Source: Allomuricauda sp. CAU 1633
GTDB lineage: Bacteria; Bacteroidota; Bacteroidia; Flavobacteriales; Flavobacteriaceae
DNA length: 64,000 nt
Assembly: GCF_017313225.1 (NCBI RefSeq)
Contig: NZ_JAFLNE010000005.1
Location: forward strand, 124,001 to 188,000
Direction: 5' to 3'
Below the pieces are notes generated by a model. That model did no database searches. It had not been told where the DNA came from and saw only the letters and a program-made list of their open reading frames with translations. This document shows positions 1-8,598 of this stretch, one piece after another; positions within the stretch are counted from its first letter, which is position 1; every line of letters begins with the position of its first letter. The position numbers and the translations under genes are program-made.

Positions 1-3000
1 CGCTCTTTTACAGTAGGGTCCTGAAGTCTGTACTCCAATTCGGATTGCACCACAGAGTTGGTCCCAGGAAAATCAATATCAAAATTGATGTTTGGACTTT
101 CCAATTCCCCATCCAACCGAACCACCACTTCTGTGGGGATTCTTCCCGTGTATCCGGGATTGTCCAGCAAGGGTGCCGGATTTGCATTTAAGGAGTACAC
201 CGCTTCCAAATTTAACTGTGCTGCCAAAGGATCCCGCTCCCAGAGAATAGTCCCTCCAGGCCGCACTTTGAATTTTTTATCGATTACACCACCATACTTA
301 AAATTGTATTCTCCGGTTACCGCAACAAATTCGCCATACATATTGAATTTTCCGTTGGTATTGATTTCTATCAACAAAATCCCCTCCCCTGTTCCTTTAA
401 GGGAACTTCCCGAGCTCCTATCCACTACAATTTCCACCTCGGCCTCTGGGGTCACGGCAAGGTCAAATGCCATCTCCAGACCTTGATAGTCCTGTAAAAC
501 CCGTTCTTCTGTAAAGGATTCAGATTCTCCTTTTTCAATAAAATTGATAAAGGAATAGTCCCCCACGCTGGTAACATCGCTCAAAGGAATTTTTAGGGAT
601 GTGCCTCTGGCCGTGGTGGCATCCACCGAAATGGTAAGTGCATCAGTAGAGCCATAAATGCTACCCGTTCCATTGATAAAGCCTGTTCCGTAATAGAGCG
701 ACTCCTCATCAAATTCTGTGTTCAAGATCATAAACCGATTGTTCTTAGTGTCCACATCGAGCCCCAAATACCAATCCTCGAAGCCTGTATGGCTAATGGT
801 GCCGTCCAAGGTTGCCGTAGTACCTTCCGCAACATCTGAAAGGCCCACATTTTCAAAATAAAAGGTTTGATCAAATAGACGGACACGGGAGTATTGCGCA
901 AAATTATAATCCACATTGAGGTATGGAATCCCAATGCCTGCATCCACCAGACTCAACGAACCATTAATGGATGGATTATTGACACTACCCGTGATCTTGG
1001 CACTTCCAATAATGCTCCCCCTTATATTGGATATGACATCTTCTCCCAGAGGTGCAAAGGGTTCTAAGCTAAAGTCCGTAAAATTTGCCGACAGATCTAG
1101 TTCTTGCTTGTTGTTGATATTGGTGACCTTTCCATTAATACTCATCTTCTCCTTTCCATTATCATTGAGCCATGTGCTCACTCCAAACTGGGTAAGGTCA
1201 TTGTTTCCAAATATACCTACTTCCAAATCTCCGAGCCGAATATCATTGACACTAAAGTTGCTAATGTTTAGGCTGGAGGTGGGCAGATATTTACCGTCTT
1301 TTTGAAGAATATTCAGGAAGCCATCCACAGCGCCATTCAATTTTAGGCTATCTATGGCAGGGGTAATCTTGCTCAGGGAAACAATTTTAAACTGAAGATC
1401 CAAATCCTTGTAGGTGGAATCAGCAAATTCTCCCCTTAGGCGAATCTGCTCCCTATTGTTATTGTCCATCACCACATCCTCTATGCGGATACTGTCCAAC
1501 GTTCTGTTGATGATAACTTTGTTCTGGCTGTTACCATCCTTGTTCAACACCCAGGTGTTCCCTTTAAAACTAACATCGGATTTCTTAAGTCCAATAACGG
1601 ATTTATTGTTTTCATTGAAGGTATGATAGAAATTGAGGTTGTAACTGTCGTTGTACTCGCTTCCTCCCTTGAACTCTGTTCTAAAAAATAGGGTGTCCTT
1701 TAAGGTGGTGTTTATCAAGCTAAAATCCTTGACATCATAATAATTTGTGGACAAGTCCTCAACAGACACGAAGGTGTTAAAAAGAGGGTTCTTGTTGTCG
1801 ATTTTTAATTCGATGTTATCAAATTTGTTCCCAAAGGCCTCAATGCTGGGCGATTTAAAAGTGAGCTTAAAATCTCCTTCATCCGAAACAATGTTTCCCC
1901 TTATAAACGTATTGGGGTCAAAGGCCACATCTGGGAAAAAGACGTCCACAATCTTATTGTAAATCTTAAAATTAAAATCCAAATGTTGCCCTTCCGAAAT
2001 TTCATACGGCCTATAATTGGTATAGATACTACCGATGGAGTTTTGTACCAATTTTCCAATTTCATTGACTTTGAACTTTCCTCTTACATAACCCGTAATG
2101 ATATCGGGTGAATTGATTTCCACTGTTCTTATGGTGTCTTGATCAAAAGAGGAATACACGGAAAAATCTTCAAAGTAGTATGTAGAATTTTGGTTTTGAT
2201 AGGTAGTGTTTGAAAAACGCATCTGCCCTGCCATATCGTCCAACGTACGACCTTCAATGTCCATATTCACATGGCCCTTGAAAATGGAAATACTATCATC
2301 AATGAAATTCAACTCCTTCAAATCGGCATAGTCCACCGCTGCAATAAAATTGAACTTGTTCTCCCTTCCACCAAAGTCCGCCAATCCTTTAAAGTCAAAA
2401 CGAAAGTTTTCATCATTGCAGAGCAAGGAACCATCAAACAACTGGTCTTTTAGTATCCCTGATATTTTTATATTGTTGTATTCGTAATCATTGAACTGGA
2501 TTTTATAGACCTCTCCAATAACCTCGGTATTTAAGTTTTCGGCTGCAAAGCCTTTGCCCTCCACGTTCACATCCATGGAAGTAAGGCCCAGCTCATCATC
2601 ATTCGTGAATTCCCCTAGGTCAAAATCGATAAGTGAGATAAATCCAATATAAGAAGCATCATTCTTGGTTTGGATGTTGGTCATCTGAACATCTAAATAA
2701 CTACTTCCCACTGCGGTATTGAGATTGGCTTTTACATCGAGTGAAGTCTCGGTCACCTCTGCATCACCTCGAACCGTAAATTGTCCCAATTTCTGCACGG
2801 TTTCCGGTATGTTCCTACCTAAAATATTGGGTAAAAGCGCTCGCAATTGGTAATAGCTGGTAGTCAGGTTATCAATATCGCCACGAATAACAAATGGAGC
2901 CTGGTCTGTAAACATGTTGTCCAGCTCAAAATCGCCGCGCAAGCCCGTATTGTCTGTATATAGAAATAGGTTGTCTACTTCTAATTTATTGAGCACTCCT

Positions 3001-3842
3001 CCAAAATCTCCAGTGAGGGTAACCGTTCGGTCCTGCCCAAATTCATCGTAAAATGCATTCACCTCATTTAGGGCCACAGTAGATTCCGTGAAATTGGCAT
3101 CAATTTGTACGCGATCTACAAATTCCGCAAAATCCTCACGATTGTAATTGAAGACTAGATTTCCCTTGAGCTCCGATTGCTCGGTATCAATGAGCAGGGA
3201 ATCAAACCGCATTTGTTCTTTGGTATAAGTAAAATCAGTGGCCAGTTTTTTAACTCGAAGCCCACGTTTGGCCTCTAGGGAAAGATCCTCAATTTTCAAA
3301 GTGACCTGGGGTCCCAAGATTTGAAAGTCATTGGCCAATATTTTTAAATCTGTAAAATTCAAGACTTCCGCAGATTCAAGGTTTTCATCGCTGAGCATAA
3401 ATCTTCCGTCATTGATTTCTATCTCATCAGAAGACATAAAAAAGGGTGGGGTTCCGGGTGCTCTGGGCTGACCATCGTCCAACTTGGCCACAAAAACATC
3501 CAAATTGGTATCGGATTCCCCTTCGTAAGTCTTTAGACTAAAATAAAGACCATCAATCTCAATATCACCAAACTCCATTTTGCCATTGGCCATATTTCTG
3601 AGGTGCAACACCGAAGTGGTCAATTTGTCAATATAGGCCAAGGTATCTTTTTTGTAATCTTGAACATAGATGCCCTTGATCCCTGCATTGAGATTGAAAA
3701 GAGAAAGGCTTACCCGGTCTATCTGGATATTGGTCCCAAACTCGTTGTTGATGGTTTCCATGGCATATTTTGCCATTTTGGTCTGTACTGCAGGCATGGA
3801 CAAAATCAAAGAGCCCAATACCATGATCAGCAAAATAGCCAA
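1..3842 (-). CDS. tamB: TamB-like translocation/assembly module protein (partial, C-terminus beyond left edge)
   Basis: The frame is open from about 3896 to the left edge, giving roughly 1280 residues. It starts with a basic stretch (TPIKKLRKILLRF) and one membrane anchor. A long repetitive beta-rich AsmA/DUF490-type body follows, with features such as GDFGGVLNKLEVDNL, RGNIVSDEGDFKLTFKSP and, near the edge, FDIDFPGTNSVVQSELEYR, typical of the TamB C-terminal region. TamB proteins span the periplasm and help build the outer membrane, probably by moving lipid. No ATG lies ahead of the anchor: an in-frame TGA is upstream, the first ATG (3824) falls inside the transmembrane helix, and TTG 3842 is the best standard start. 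The gene is divergent from tsaD, a common flavobacterial arrangement. The family call is firm; the start is not. Confidence 0.88.
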   Translation of the reverse strand, partial: MAILLIMVLGSLILSMPAVQTKMAKYAMETINNEFGTNIQIDRVSLSLFNLNAGIKGIYVQDYKKDTLAYIDKLTTSVLHLRNMANGKMEFGDIEIDGLYFSLKTYEGESDTNLDVFVAKLDDGQPRAPGTPPFFMSSDEIEINDGRFMLSDENLESAEVLNFTDLKILANDFQILGPQVTLKIEDLSLEAKRGLRVKKLATDFTYTKEQMRFDSLLIDTEQSELKGNLVFNYNREDFAEFVDRVQIDANFTESTVALNEVNAFYDEFGQDRTVTLTGDFGGVLNKLEVDNLFLYTDNTGLRGDFELDNMFTDQAPFVIRGDIDNLTTSYYQLRALLPNILGRNIPETVQKLGQFTVRGDAEVTETSLDVKANLNTAVGSSYLDVQMTNIQTKNDASYIGFISLIDFDLGEFTNDDELGLTSMDVNVEGKGFAAENLNTEVIGEVYKIQFNDYEYNNIKISGILKDQLFDGSLLCNDENFRFDFKGLADFGGRENKFNFIAAVDYADLKELNFIDDSISIFKGHVNMDIEGRTLDDMAGQMRFSNTTYQNQNSTYYFEDFSVYSSFDQDTIRTVEINSPDIITGYVRGKFKVNEIGKLVQNSIGSIYTNYRPYEISEGQHLDFNFKIYNKIVDVFFPDVAFDPNTFIRGNIVSDEGDFKLTFKSPSIEAFGNKFDNIELKIDNKNPLFNTFVSVEDLSTNYYDVKDFSLINTTLKDTLFFRTEFKGGSEYNDSYNLNFYHTFNENNKSVIGLKKSDVSFKGNTWVLNKDGNSQNKVIINRTLDSIRIEDVVMDNNNREQIRLRGEFADSTYKDLDLQFKIVSLSKITPAIDSLKLNGAVDGFLNILQKDGKYLPTSSLNISNFSVNDIRLGDLEVGIFGNNDLTQFGVSTWLNDNGKEKMSINGKVTNINNKQELDLSANFTDFSLEPFAPLGEDVISNIRGSIIGSAKITGSVNNPSINGSLSLVDAGIGIPYLNVDYNFAQYSRVRLFDQTFYFENVGLSDVAEGTTATLDGTISHTGFEDWYLGLDVDTKNNRFMILNTEFDEESLYYGTGFINGTGSIYGSTDALTISVDATTARGTSLKIPLSDVTSVGDYSFINFIEKGESESFTEERVLQDYQGLEMAFDLAVTPEAEVEIVVDRSSGSSLKGTGEGILLIEINTNGKFNMYGEFVAVTGEYNFKYGGVIDKKFKVRPGGTILWERDPLAAQLNLEAVYSLNANPAPLLDNPGYTGRIPTEVVVRLDGELESPNINFDIDFPGTNSVVQSELEYRLQDPTVKE

Positions 3843-3872
3843 TAGGAAACGAAGCAGTATTTTCCGAAGTTT

Positions 3873-3901
3873 TTTGATAGGGGTTTTATGTTTTACCTTT
3901 G
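3873..3901 (+). promoter_or_regulatory. Bacteroidetes-type promoter for tsaD
   Basis: TTTG at 3873-3876, 17 bases, then TACCTTTG at 3894-3901 match the Bacteroidetes sigma pattern (TTTG ... TAnnTTTG). The predicted start of transcription is about 3908, giving a leader of about 20 bases before the GTG at 3927. The element lies within the 5' region of the divergent tamB gene. Sequence match only. Confidence 0.55.
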
Positions 3902-3926
3902 ATGTCCAAATTTTGTTCCAAAGCCA

Positions 3927-4958
3927 GTGACAAATTCAAAAAATTACATTCTTGCCATTGAATCATCGTGTGATGATACGTCCGCCGCAATTCTCTGCAA
4001 TACAAAAGTACTGAGCAATGTGGTGGCCACACAAGAAATCCACAAGCAATATGGAGGTGTTGTCCCAGAGTTGGCATCGCGGGCCCATCAACAAAATATT
4101 GTCCCCGTGGTACACCAAGCCTTGGCCAAGGCAAATATCGACAAAAAACAGCTATCTGCCATAGCCTTCACACGCGGCCCGGGACTCATGGGTTCCCTGC
4201 TCGTGGGCACCTCATTTGCCAAATCCTTGGCGCTCGGCCTAAACATTCCATTGATCGAAGTAAACCATATGGAAGCCCATATTTTGGCTCACTTTATTGA
4301 CGATGAAAAACAGACTGCTCCCAAATTCCCGTTTTTAGCCATGACCATAAGTGGTGGACATACCCAAATTGTGAAGGTCACCGATTATTTTACCATGGAG
4401 GTTTTGGGTGAAACCTTGGATGATGCCGTAGGCGAAGCCTTTGACAAAAGTGCCAAGTTAATGGGGCTACCCTATCCCGGAGGACCACTGGTGGACAAAT
4501 ATGCACAGCAAGGGAACCCACTGGCCTTTGATTTTCCAAAACCCAAGGTGGATGGCCTCAACTTCAGTTTTAGTGGTTTAAAGACCAGCATTCTGTATTT
4601 TCTGCAAAGGGAAACCCAAAAGAATCCCGAGTTTGTTTCGGAAAACATCAATGATATCTGTGCCTCTGTACAATATACCATTTTGGAAATCTTGATGGAA
4701 AAACTGAAGATCGCTGTTGAACAAACGGGAATAACCCAGGTAGCCATTGGCGGTGGGGTTGCGGCCAACTCGGGTATTAGAAAGAGGCTAAAAGAAGCTG
4801 AGGAAACCCTTGGTTGGAAAACCTATATACCCAAATTTGAATATTGCACGGACAACGCCGCCATGATCGGTATTGTGGGGTATCTTAAATTTATGAAGGG
4901 AAATTTTTCAAACCAGAGTGTAGCTGCTAAGGCGCGTTACGCGATTGGGAGCAATTAA
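3927..4958 (+). CDS. tsaD: tRNA N6-adenosine threonylcarbamoyltransferase TsaD
   Basis: TsaD transfers the threonylcarbamoyl group to A37 of ANN-decoding tRNAs (t6A synthesis), together with TsaB and TsaE in the cytoplasm. The 343-residue length is normal. Visible motifs are the N-terminal ILAIESSCDDTSAAI, the metal-binding NHMEAH (His114, His118), the nucleotide-binding ISGGHTQIV, AVGEAFDKSAKLMGLPYPGG, and the C-terminal CTDNAAMIG with the metal-binding Asp. The start codon is GTG; the protein then begins TNSKNYILAIE, as expected. It heads a same-strand run with the TfoX-like gene and rsmE, and is divergent from tamB. The identification is essentially certain. Confidence 0.97.
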   Translation: MTNSKNYILAIESSCDDTSAAILCNTKVLSNVVATQEIHKQYGGVVPELASRAHQQNIVPVVHQALAKANIDKKQLSAIAFTRGPGLMGSLLVGTSFAKSLALGLNIPLIEVNHMEAHILAHFIDDEKQTAPKFPFLAMTISGGHTQIVKVTDYFTMEVLGETLDDAVGEAFDKSAKLMGLPYPGGPLVDKYAQQGNPLAFDFPKPKVDGLNFSFSGLKTSILYFLQRETQKNPEFVSENINDICASVQYTILEILMEKLKIAVEQTGITQVAIGGGVAANSGIRKRLKEAEETLGWKTYIPKFEYCTDNAAMIGIVGYLKFMKGNFSNQSVAAKARYAIGSN

Positions 4959-4989
4959 TTCCCTAACTTATCATTCTAGATTTTGAAGT

Positions 4990-5316
4990 TTGGCCTATAA
5001 CGAAGAAATAGCGAAAAGAATTCAGCAAGCACTCCTGTTAATCCCAGAAGATTTCACCGAAAAGAAAATGTTTGGGGGCATAGCCTTCCTATACCACGGT
5101 AAAATGACCGTTGGTGTGGTAAAGGATGAATTAATGGTGCGCGTGATGGGAAATAAAATGGAATCTGTTTTACAACAAGAGTATGCTCGACCCATGGACT
5201 TTACCGGCAAACCCATGAAGGAATTTGTCTTTGTTTCACCCCAGGGTTTTAGAAGCGAAGAACAATTACAGCGCTGGATAGAACTGGGCCTGGAACACGC
5301 AAAAACTAAATTATAA
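4990..5316 (+). CDS. TfoX/Sxy N-terminal domain protein
   Basis: This 108-residue protein matches the TfoX N-terminal domain alone: KKMFGGIAFLYHGKMTVGV, then LMVRVM, then the FTGKPMKEFVFV segment. In gammaproteobacteria TfoX/Sxy promotes competence, but stand-alone N-domain proteins of this size are widespread in Bacteroidetes and their role is not established. The start codon is TTG, 31 bases after the tsaD stop, and the next gene (rsmE) begins 2 bases after its stop, so it is probably co-transcribed with both. The domain call is confident; a competence role should not be assumed. Confidence 0.8.
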   Translation: MAYNEEIAKRIQQALLLIPEDFTEKKMFGGIAFLYHGKMTVGVVKDELMVRVMGNKMESVLQQEYARPMDFTGKPMKEFVFVSPQGFRSEEQLQRWIELGLEHAKTKL

Positions 5317-5318
5317 CT

Positions 5319-6023
5319 ATGCAGCTCTTTTATAACCCATCCCTTGATCACAGTGCCACACAATTCGTCTTTTCGCCGGAGGAAAGTAAACATATTGTTC
5401 GGGTATTGCGTAAAAAAGAGGGAGACATACTGCACATCACCAACGGAAAGGGATATACGTTTGAGGCAGAAATCATGGTTGCGGACCAAAAAAAATGCAA
5501 AGCCCGAATTGTTTCCTCACAAAAATCCATTCCCAAAAGATACAAGTTGCATCTTGCCGTAGCCCCTACCAAAATGAACGACCGGTACGAGTGGTTCCTA
5601 GAAAAGGCCACAGAAATTGGGGTGGATGAAATCACTCCGGTTATTTGTGACAACTCAGAACGGAAGACCTTAAAACTGGAGCGTATGGAACGGGTGTTGC
5701 AATCGGCCATGAAACAATCCCTACAAACCGTTTTGCCAAAACTCAATCCGGTAACACAGCTGAAGACTTTTCTGGAACAAGAACACACGGGATTAAAATT
5801 TATCGGTCATTGCGATGATGGCGAAAAAATGGAACTAAAAAGAAGGGTAATTGCTGATATGGATAGTACCATTCTTATTGGTCCTGAAGGCGACTTCTCC
5901 AAAGAAGAAATTGATTTGGCCAAGGAAAAAGGTTTCATTCCCATTTCACTGGGAAATACCCGTTTACGAACAGAAACTGCTGCCGTGGTAGCCTGTACTA
6001 CCGTAGCCATTATCAATAGCTAG
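5319..6023 (+). CDS. rsmE: 16S rRNA (uracil1498-N3)-methyltransferase RsmE
   Basis: RsmE methylates U1498 of 16S rRNA using S-adenosylmethionine. The 234-residue protein has the N-terminal PUA-like part (HIVRVLRKKEGDILHITNG) and the C-terminal SPOUT knot with LIGPEGDFSKEEI and SLGNTRLRTETAA, the SAM-binding signature of the family. AVAPTKMNDRYEWFLEKATE and GVDEITPVICDNSERK are also typical. It follows the TfoX-like gene by 2 bases. Its stop codon overlaps the stop of the convergent DUF1223 gene by 4 bases. The call is firm. Confidence 0.96.
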   Translation: MQLFYNPSLDHSATQFVFSPEESKHIVRVLRKKEGDILHITNGKGYTFEAEIMVADQKKCKARIVSSQKSIPKRYKLHLAVAPTKMNDRYEWFLEKATEIGVDEITPVICDNSERKTLKLERMERVLQSAMKQSLQTVLPKLNPVTQLKTFLEQEHTGLKFIGHCDDGEKMELKRRVIADMDSTILIGPEGDFSKEEIDLAKEKGFIPISLGNTRLRTETAAVVACTTVAIINS

Positions 6024-6796
6024 TTGCTTACCGGGGTTTTTGCAGCCGCGGTGATATCCAAATTTTCAGATTCCATCAATAAGACCAAGGTTAAATCATC
6101 AGTTGGAGTTACCAAAGCTGGAATTGTAATAGAAGAACTTCCCGTTTGACTTTCCAAGTCAATATAACTTTCATTGACCACAATATTACTGTTGTGCAAG
6201 GTCCTATTCCTGTTCTCCCCTCTCTTTACTTCGGTAGTGCGCTCATCAATTACCAAGACGGCCCGAAGAAGTTTATGGTCTAAATCTCCTGTTGTGGAAT
6301 ATTCAAAATTGATTTTGTCACCAGAGGATTGAACGCCTTCAACAGTAATCTCATTAGTAGTCTTTTTTGCAGCGTACCCCCTTATTTTTGCATAGGCCGT
6401 TGTCCGATCAGACCCTACAAAATGTTCCTGGCCATTAACCACAATTTCTGGAGTGTAGTTGTTCGGATACCCAAACTTCCTATTATATGAACTCTGCTTT
6501 TTTGTATGTCTTGCTTTGGCAAAAGGGTCTCTCCAACCAATATAATCCCAATAATCCACATGGTACGATAAGGCAAAAACCGTTTCTGGAAACTCCTTTT
6601 GCACCTTTTCCAAGAGTTGATCCGCAGGAGGGCAACTGGAACATCCCTGAGAGGTAAAAAGTTCCAATACCACAAAAGAACTTTCAGAACCACTATCAAT
6701 AATGGCCATTTGATCATTCTCAACTTTAACGGTGTATAGCGCCATAAGTGACATCGCAAAAAAGGCAAATGAGAGAAATATGATCTTTTTAAACAT
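6020..6796 (-). CDS. DUF1223 secreted thioredoxin-like protein
   Basis: The start chosen is ATG 6796, where a hydrophobic signal segment begins (MFKKIIFLSFAFFAMSLMAL); a longer frame to 6844 would run into the divergent gene. The mature part has VVLELFTSQGCSSCPPADQ with a CxxC-type pair (Cys52, Cys55), then FALSYHVDYWDYIGWRDPF and a TPEIVVNGQ segment. This is the DUF1223 family, which has a thioredoxin-like fold and unknown substrate. About 258 residues, probably periplasmic or membrane-anchored. A redox role is inferred from the cysteine pair only. Confidence 0.85.
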   Translation of the reverse strand: MFKKIIFLSFAFFAMSLMALYTVKVENDQMAIIDSGSESSFVVLELFTSQGCSSCPPADQLLEKVQKEFPETVFALSYHVDYWDYIGWRDPFAKARHTKKQSSYNRKFGYPNNYTPEIVVNGQEHFVGSDRTTAYAKIRGYAAKKTTNEITVEGVQSSGDKINFEYSTTGDLDHKLLRAVLVIDERTTEVKRGENRNRTLHNSNIVVNESYIDLESQTGSSSITIPALVTPTDDLTLVLLMESENLDITAAAKTPVSN

Positions 6797-6804
6797 GAAT
6801 ACTG

Positions 6805-6812
6805 TACTTTTG
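6805..6812 (+). promoter_or_regulatory. Candidate -7 element for the DUF4159 gene
   Basis: TACTTTTG fits TAnnTTTG. Transcription would begin near 6818, which supports ATG 6836 rather than TTG 6818 as the start of the DUF4159 gene. I see no good TTTG at the expected upstream spacing, so this is tentative. Confidence 0.35.
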
Positions 6813-6835
6813 ATTAGTTGGTTAATCGGTTTTTC

Positions 6836-7486
6836 ATGAGACAACTTACCCTATTCTGTTGCTTTTTAACTTTTTTTATGATGAGCAAGGTACCCGCACA
6901 GGAAATCGCCATCCTTAAATATGGCGGTGGAGGTGATTGGTATTCCAATCCAACAGCTTTACCTAATCTCATTCAATTTTGCAATGCCAATTTGGGCACC
7001 AGAATTACTGCCGAGCCAGAAACCGTGGAAACGGGAAGTGTTACCATTTTTAAGTACCCATTTCTGCACATGACAGGGCATGGCAATGTCTTTTTTACCG
7101 ATGAAGAAGCGCAAAATCTCAGAACTTATTTACTATCCGGTGGGTTTTTACATATTGATGACAATTACGGCATGGCTCCTTATCTAGAAAGGGAATTAAA
7201 AAAAGTATTTCCTAAAAAGCAATTGGAGGAATTGGGAGCTGACCATCCTATTTTTAATCAGAAGTTTAAATTTCCCGATGGACTTCCCAAAATCCATGAG
7301 CATGATGGCAAAAGACCTCAGGCCATGGGTATTTTTGATAAAGGTCGATTGATTTTGTTATTTACTTTTGAATCTGACCTTGGTGATGGTTGGGAAGATC
7401 CCTCGGTACATAACGATCCTGAAGATGTGCACATAAGAGCACTGCAAATGGGTGCCAATATTGTGGAATACGCCTTTAAAAGTTAA
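6836..7486 (+). CDS. DUF4159 domain secreted protein
   Basis: ATG 6836 begins a clean signal peptide (MRQLTLFCCFLTFFMMSKVPAQ); the frame can also be read from TTG 6818. The mature part contains LKYGGGGDWYSNPTALPNL, FPFLHMTGHGNVFF-like residues and LLSGGFLHIDDNYGMAPYL, hallmarks of DUF4159, a domain with a glutamine-amidotransferase-like (GATase1-like) fold that is also found attached to MoxR/vWA-type membrane proteins. About 216 residues, exported; function unknown. The AI-2E permease gene starts 1 base after its stop, so the two are probably co-translated. Confidence 0.85.
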   Translation: MRQLTLFCCFLTFFMMSKVPAQEIAILKYGGGGDWYSNPTALPNLIQFCNANLGTRITAEPETVETGSVTIFKYPFLHMTGHGNVFFTDEEAQNLRTYLLSGGFLHIDDNYGMAPYLERELKKVFPKKQLEELGADHPIFNQKFKFPDGLPKIHEHDGKRPQAMGIFDKGRLILLFTFESDLGDGWEDPSVHNDPEDVHIRALQMGANIVEYAFKS

Positions 7487-7487
7487 T

Positions 7488-8591
7488 ATGATGAGCTCAA
7501 AAACGATAGCCAATGGAATTTTAAGGGCGGTGGCCATATTGGTCGGTGTGGTGCTGTTGGCCTATTTTCTGTACAAAATACAATCAGTTCTAGCCTACTT
7601 GGCCATCGCGGCGGTCATTGCTTTGTTGGGCAGACCAATTGTTTTGTTCCTAAGACGAAAATTAAAGTTCCCCAATACTTTGGCCGTGGTGTCTACAATG
7701 CTGTTTATGTTGGCCATTTTTTTGGGAATATTGGCACTGTTCATTCCCTTGATAACGGAACAAAGCAAGAACCTATCCCTTTTGGATATTGAAGCGTTAA
7801 AAGGCGACATTAACACCTTATACATCCAAATCTTGGAATATTTTGGAGCCACTTCAGGAAATGTGGAAGACTTGATCAAGGAATCCCATCTTGAAGAAAG
7901 TATGCTCAAAGACCTAAACTTTGGTTTTATCCCCAACTTCCTCAATTCATTTGTCAATACCCTGAGTAATTTTAGCATCGGTTTTTTCTCGGTACTTTTC
8001 ATCTCGTTTTTCTTTTTGAAAGACAGCACACTTTTCCAAAACGGGATACTCACTTTTGTGCCCGACAACAAGGAAAGTAATCTGGTAAAATCCATCGACA
8101 AAATAAACGGATTGCTCTCTAGATATTTTGCAGGAATCTTGTTGCAGTTATTTATTCTTTTCGTAATCTACACCATTTCACTTTTGATTGTTGGGGTGGA
8201 AAATGCCATCGTAATAGCGTTCCTTTGTGCCCTTTTCAACATCATTCCATACATAGGGCCAATCATTGGAGGAGTCATCATGATCACCCTCACCATGACC
8301 AGCTATTTGGGTGCCGATTTTAGCACCGTAATTTTACCAAAAGCCTTCTATGTTTTCATCGGTTTGGTGATAGGCCAGCTCATTGATAATTTCTTTTCGC
8401 AGCCTTTTATTTTTTCGACAAGTGTAAAATCCCACCCATTGGAAATCTTCTTGGTCATCATCATTGCCGGATTGCTTTTTGGAGTGGTAGGAATGGTCGT
8501 GGCCGTACCCGGATATACCGCCATAAAGGTAATTTTAAAAGAGTTTTTGGCTGAATATTCCTTTGTGAAAAAGTTGACCAAAAACTTATAG
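7488..8591 (+). CDS. AI-2E family (PerM/YdiK-type) membrane transporter
   Basis: Translation probably begins at ATG 7488 or 7491, just after the DUF4159 stop; a start at 7452 would overlap that gene. The roughly 367-residue protein has paired N-terminal helices, a soluble middle segment (about 100-150), and a C-terminal helix set with FNIIPYIGPIIGGVIMI and the conserved GQLIDNFFSQPFIFSTSVKS-type motif, typical of the AI-2E exporter superfamily. Members include the autoinducer-2 exporter TqsA and Na+/H+ antiporters, so the substrate cannot be inferred. Inner membrane. Confidence 0.9.
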   Translation: MMSSKTIANGILRAVAILVGVVLLAYFLYKIQSVLAYLAIAAVIALLGRPIVLFLRRKLKFPNTLAVVSTMLFMLAIFLGILALFIPLITEQSKNLSLLDIEALKGDINTLYIQILEYFGATSGNVEDLIKESHLEESMLKDLNFGFIPNFLNSFVNTLSNFSIGFFSVLFISFFFLKDSTLFQNGILTFVPDNKESNLVKSIDKINGLLSRYFAGILLQLFILFVIYTISLLIVGVENAIVIAFLCALFNIIPYIGPIIGGVIMITLTMTSYLGADFSTVILPKAFYVFIGLVIGQLIDNFFSQPFIFSTSVKSHPLEIFLVIIIAGLLFGVVGMVVAVPGYTAIKVILKEFLAEYSFVKKLTKNL

Positions 8592-8598
8592 TATTAAT

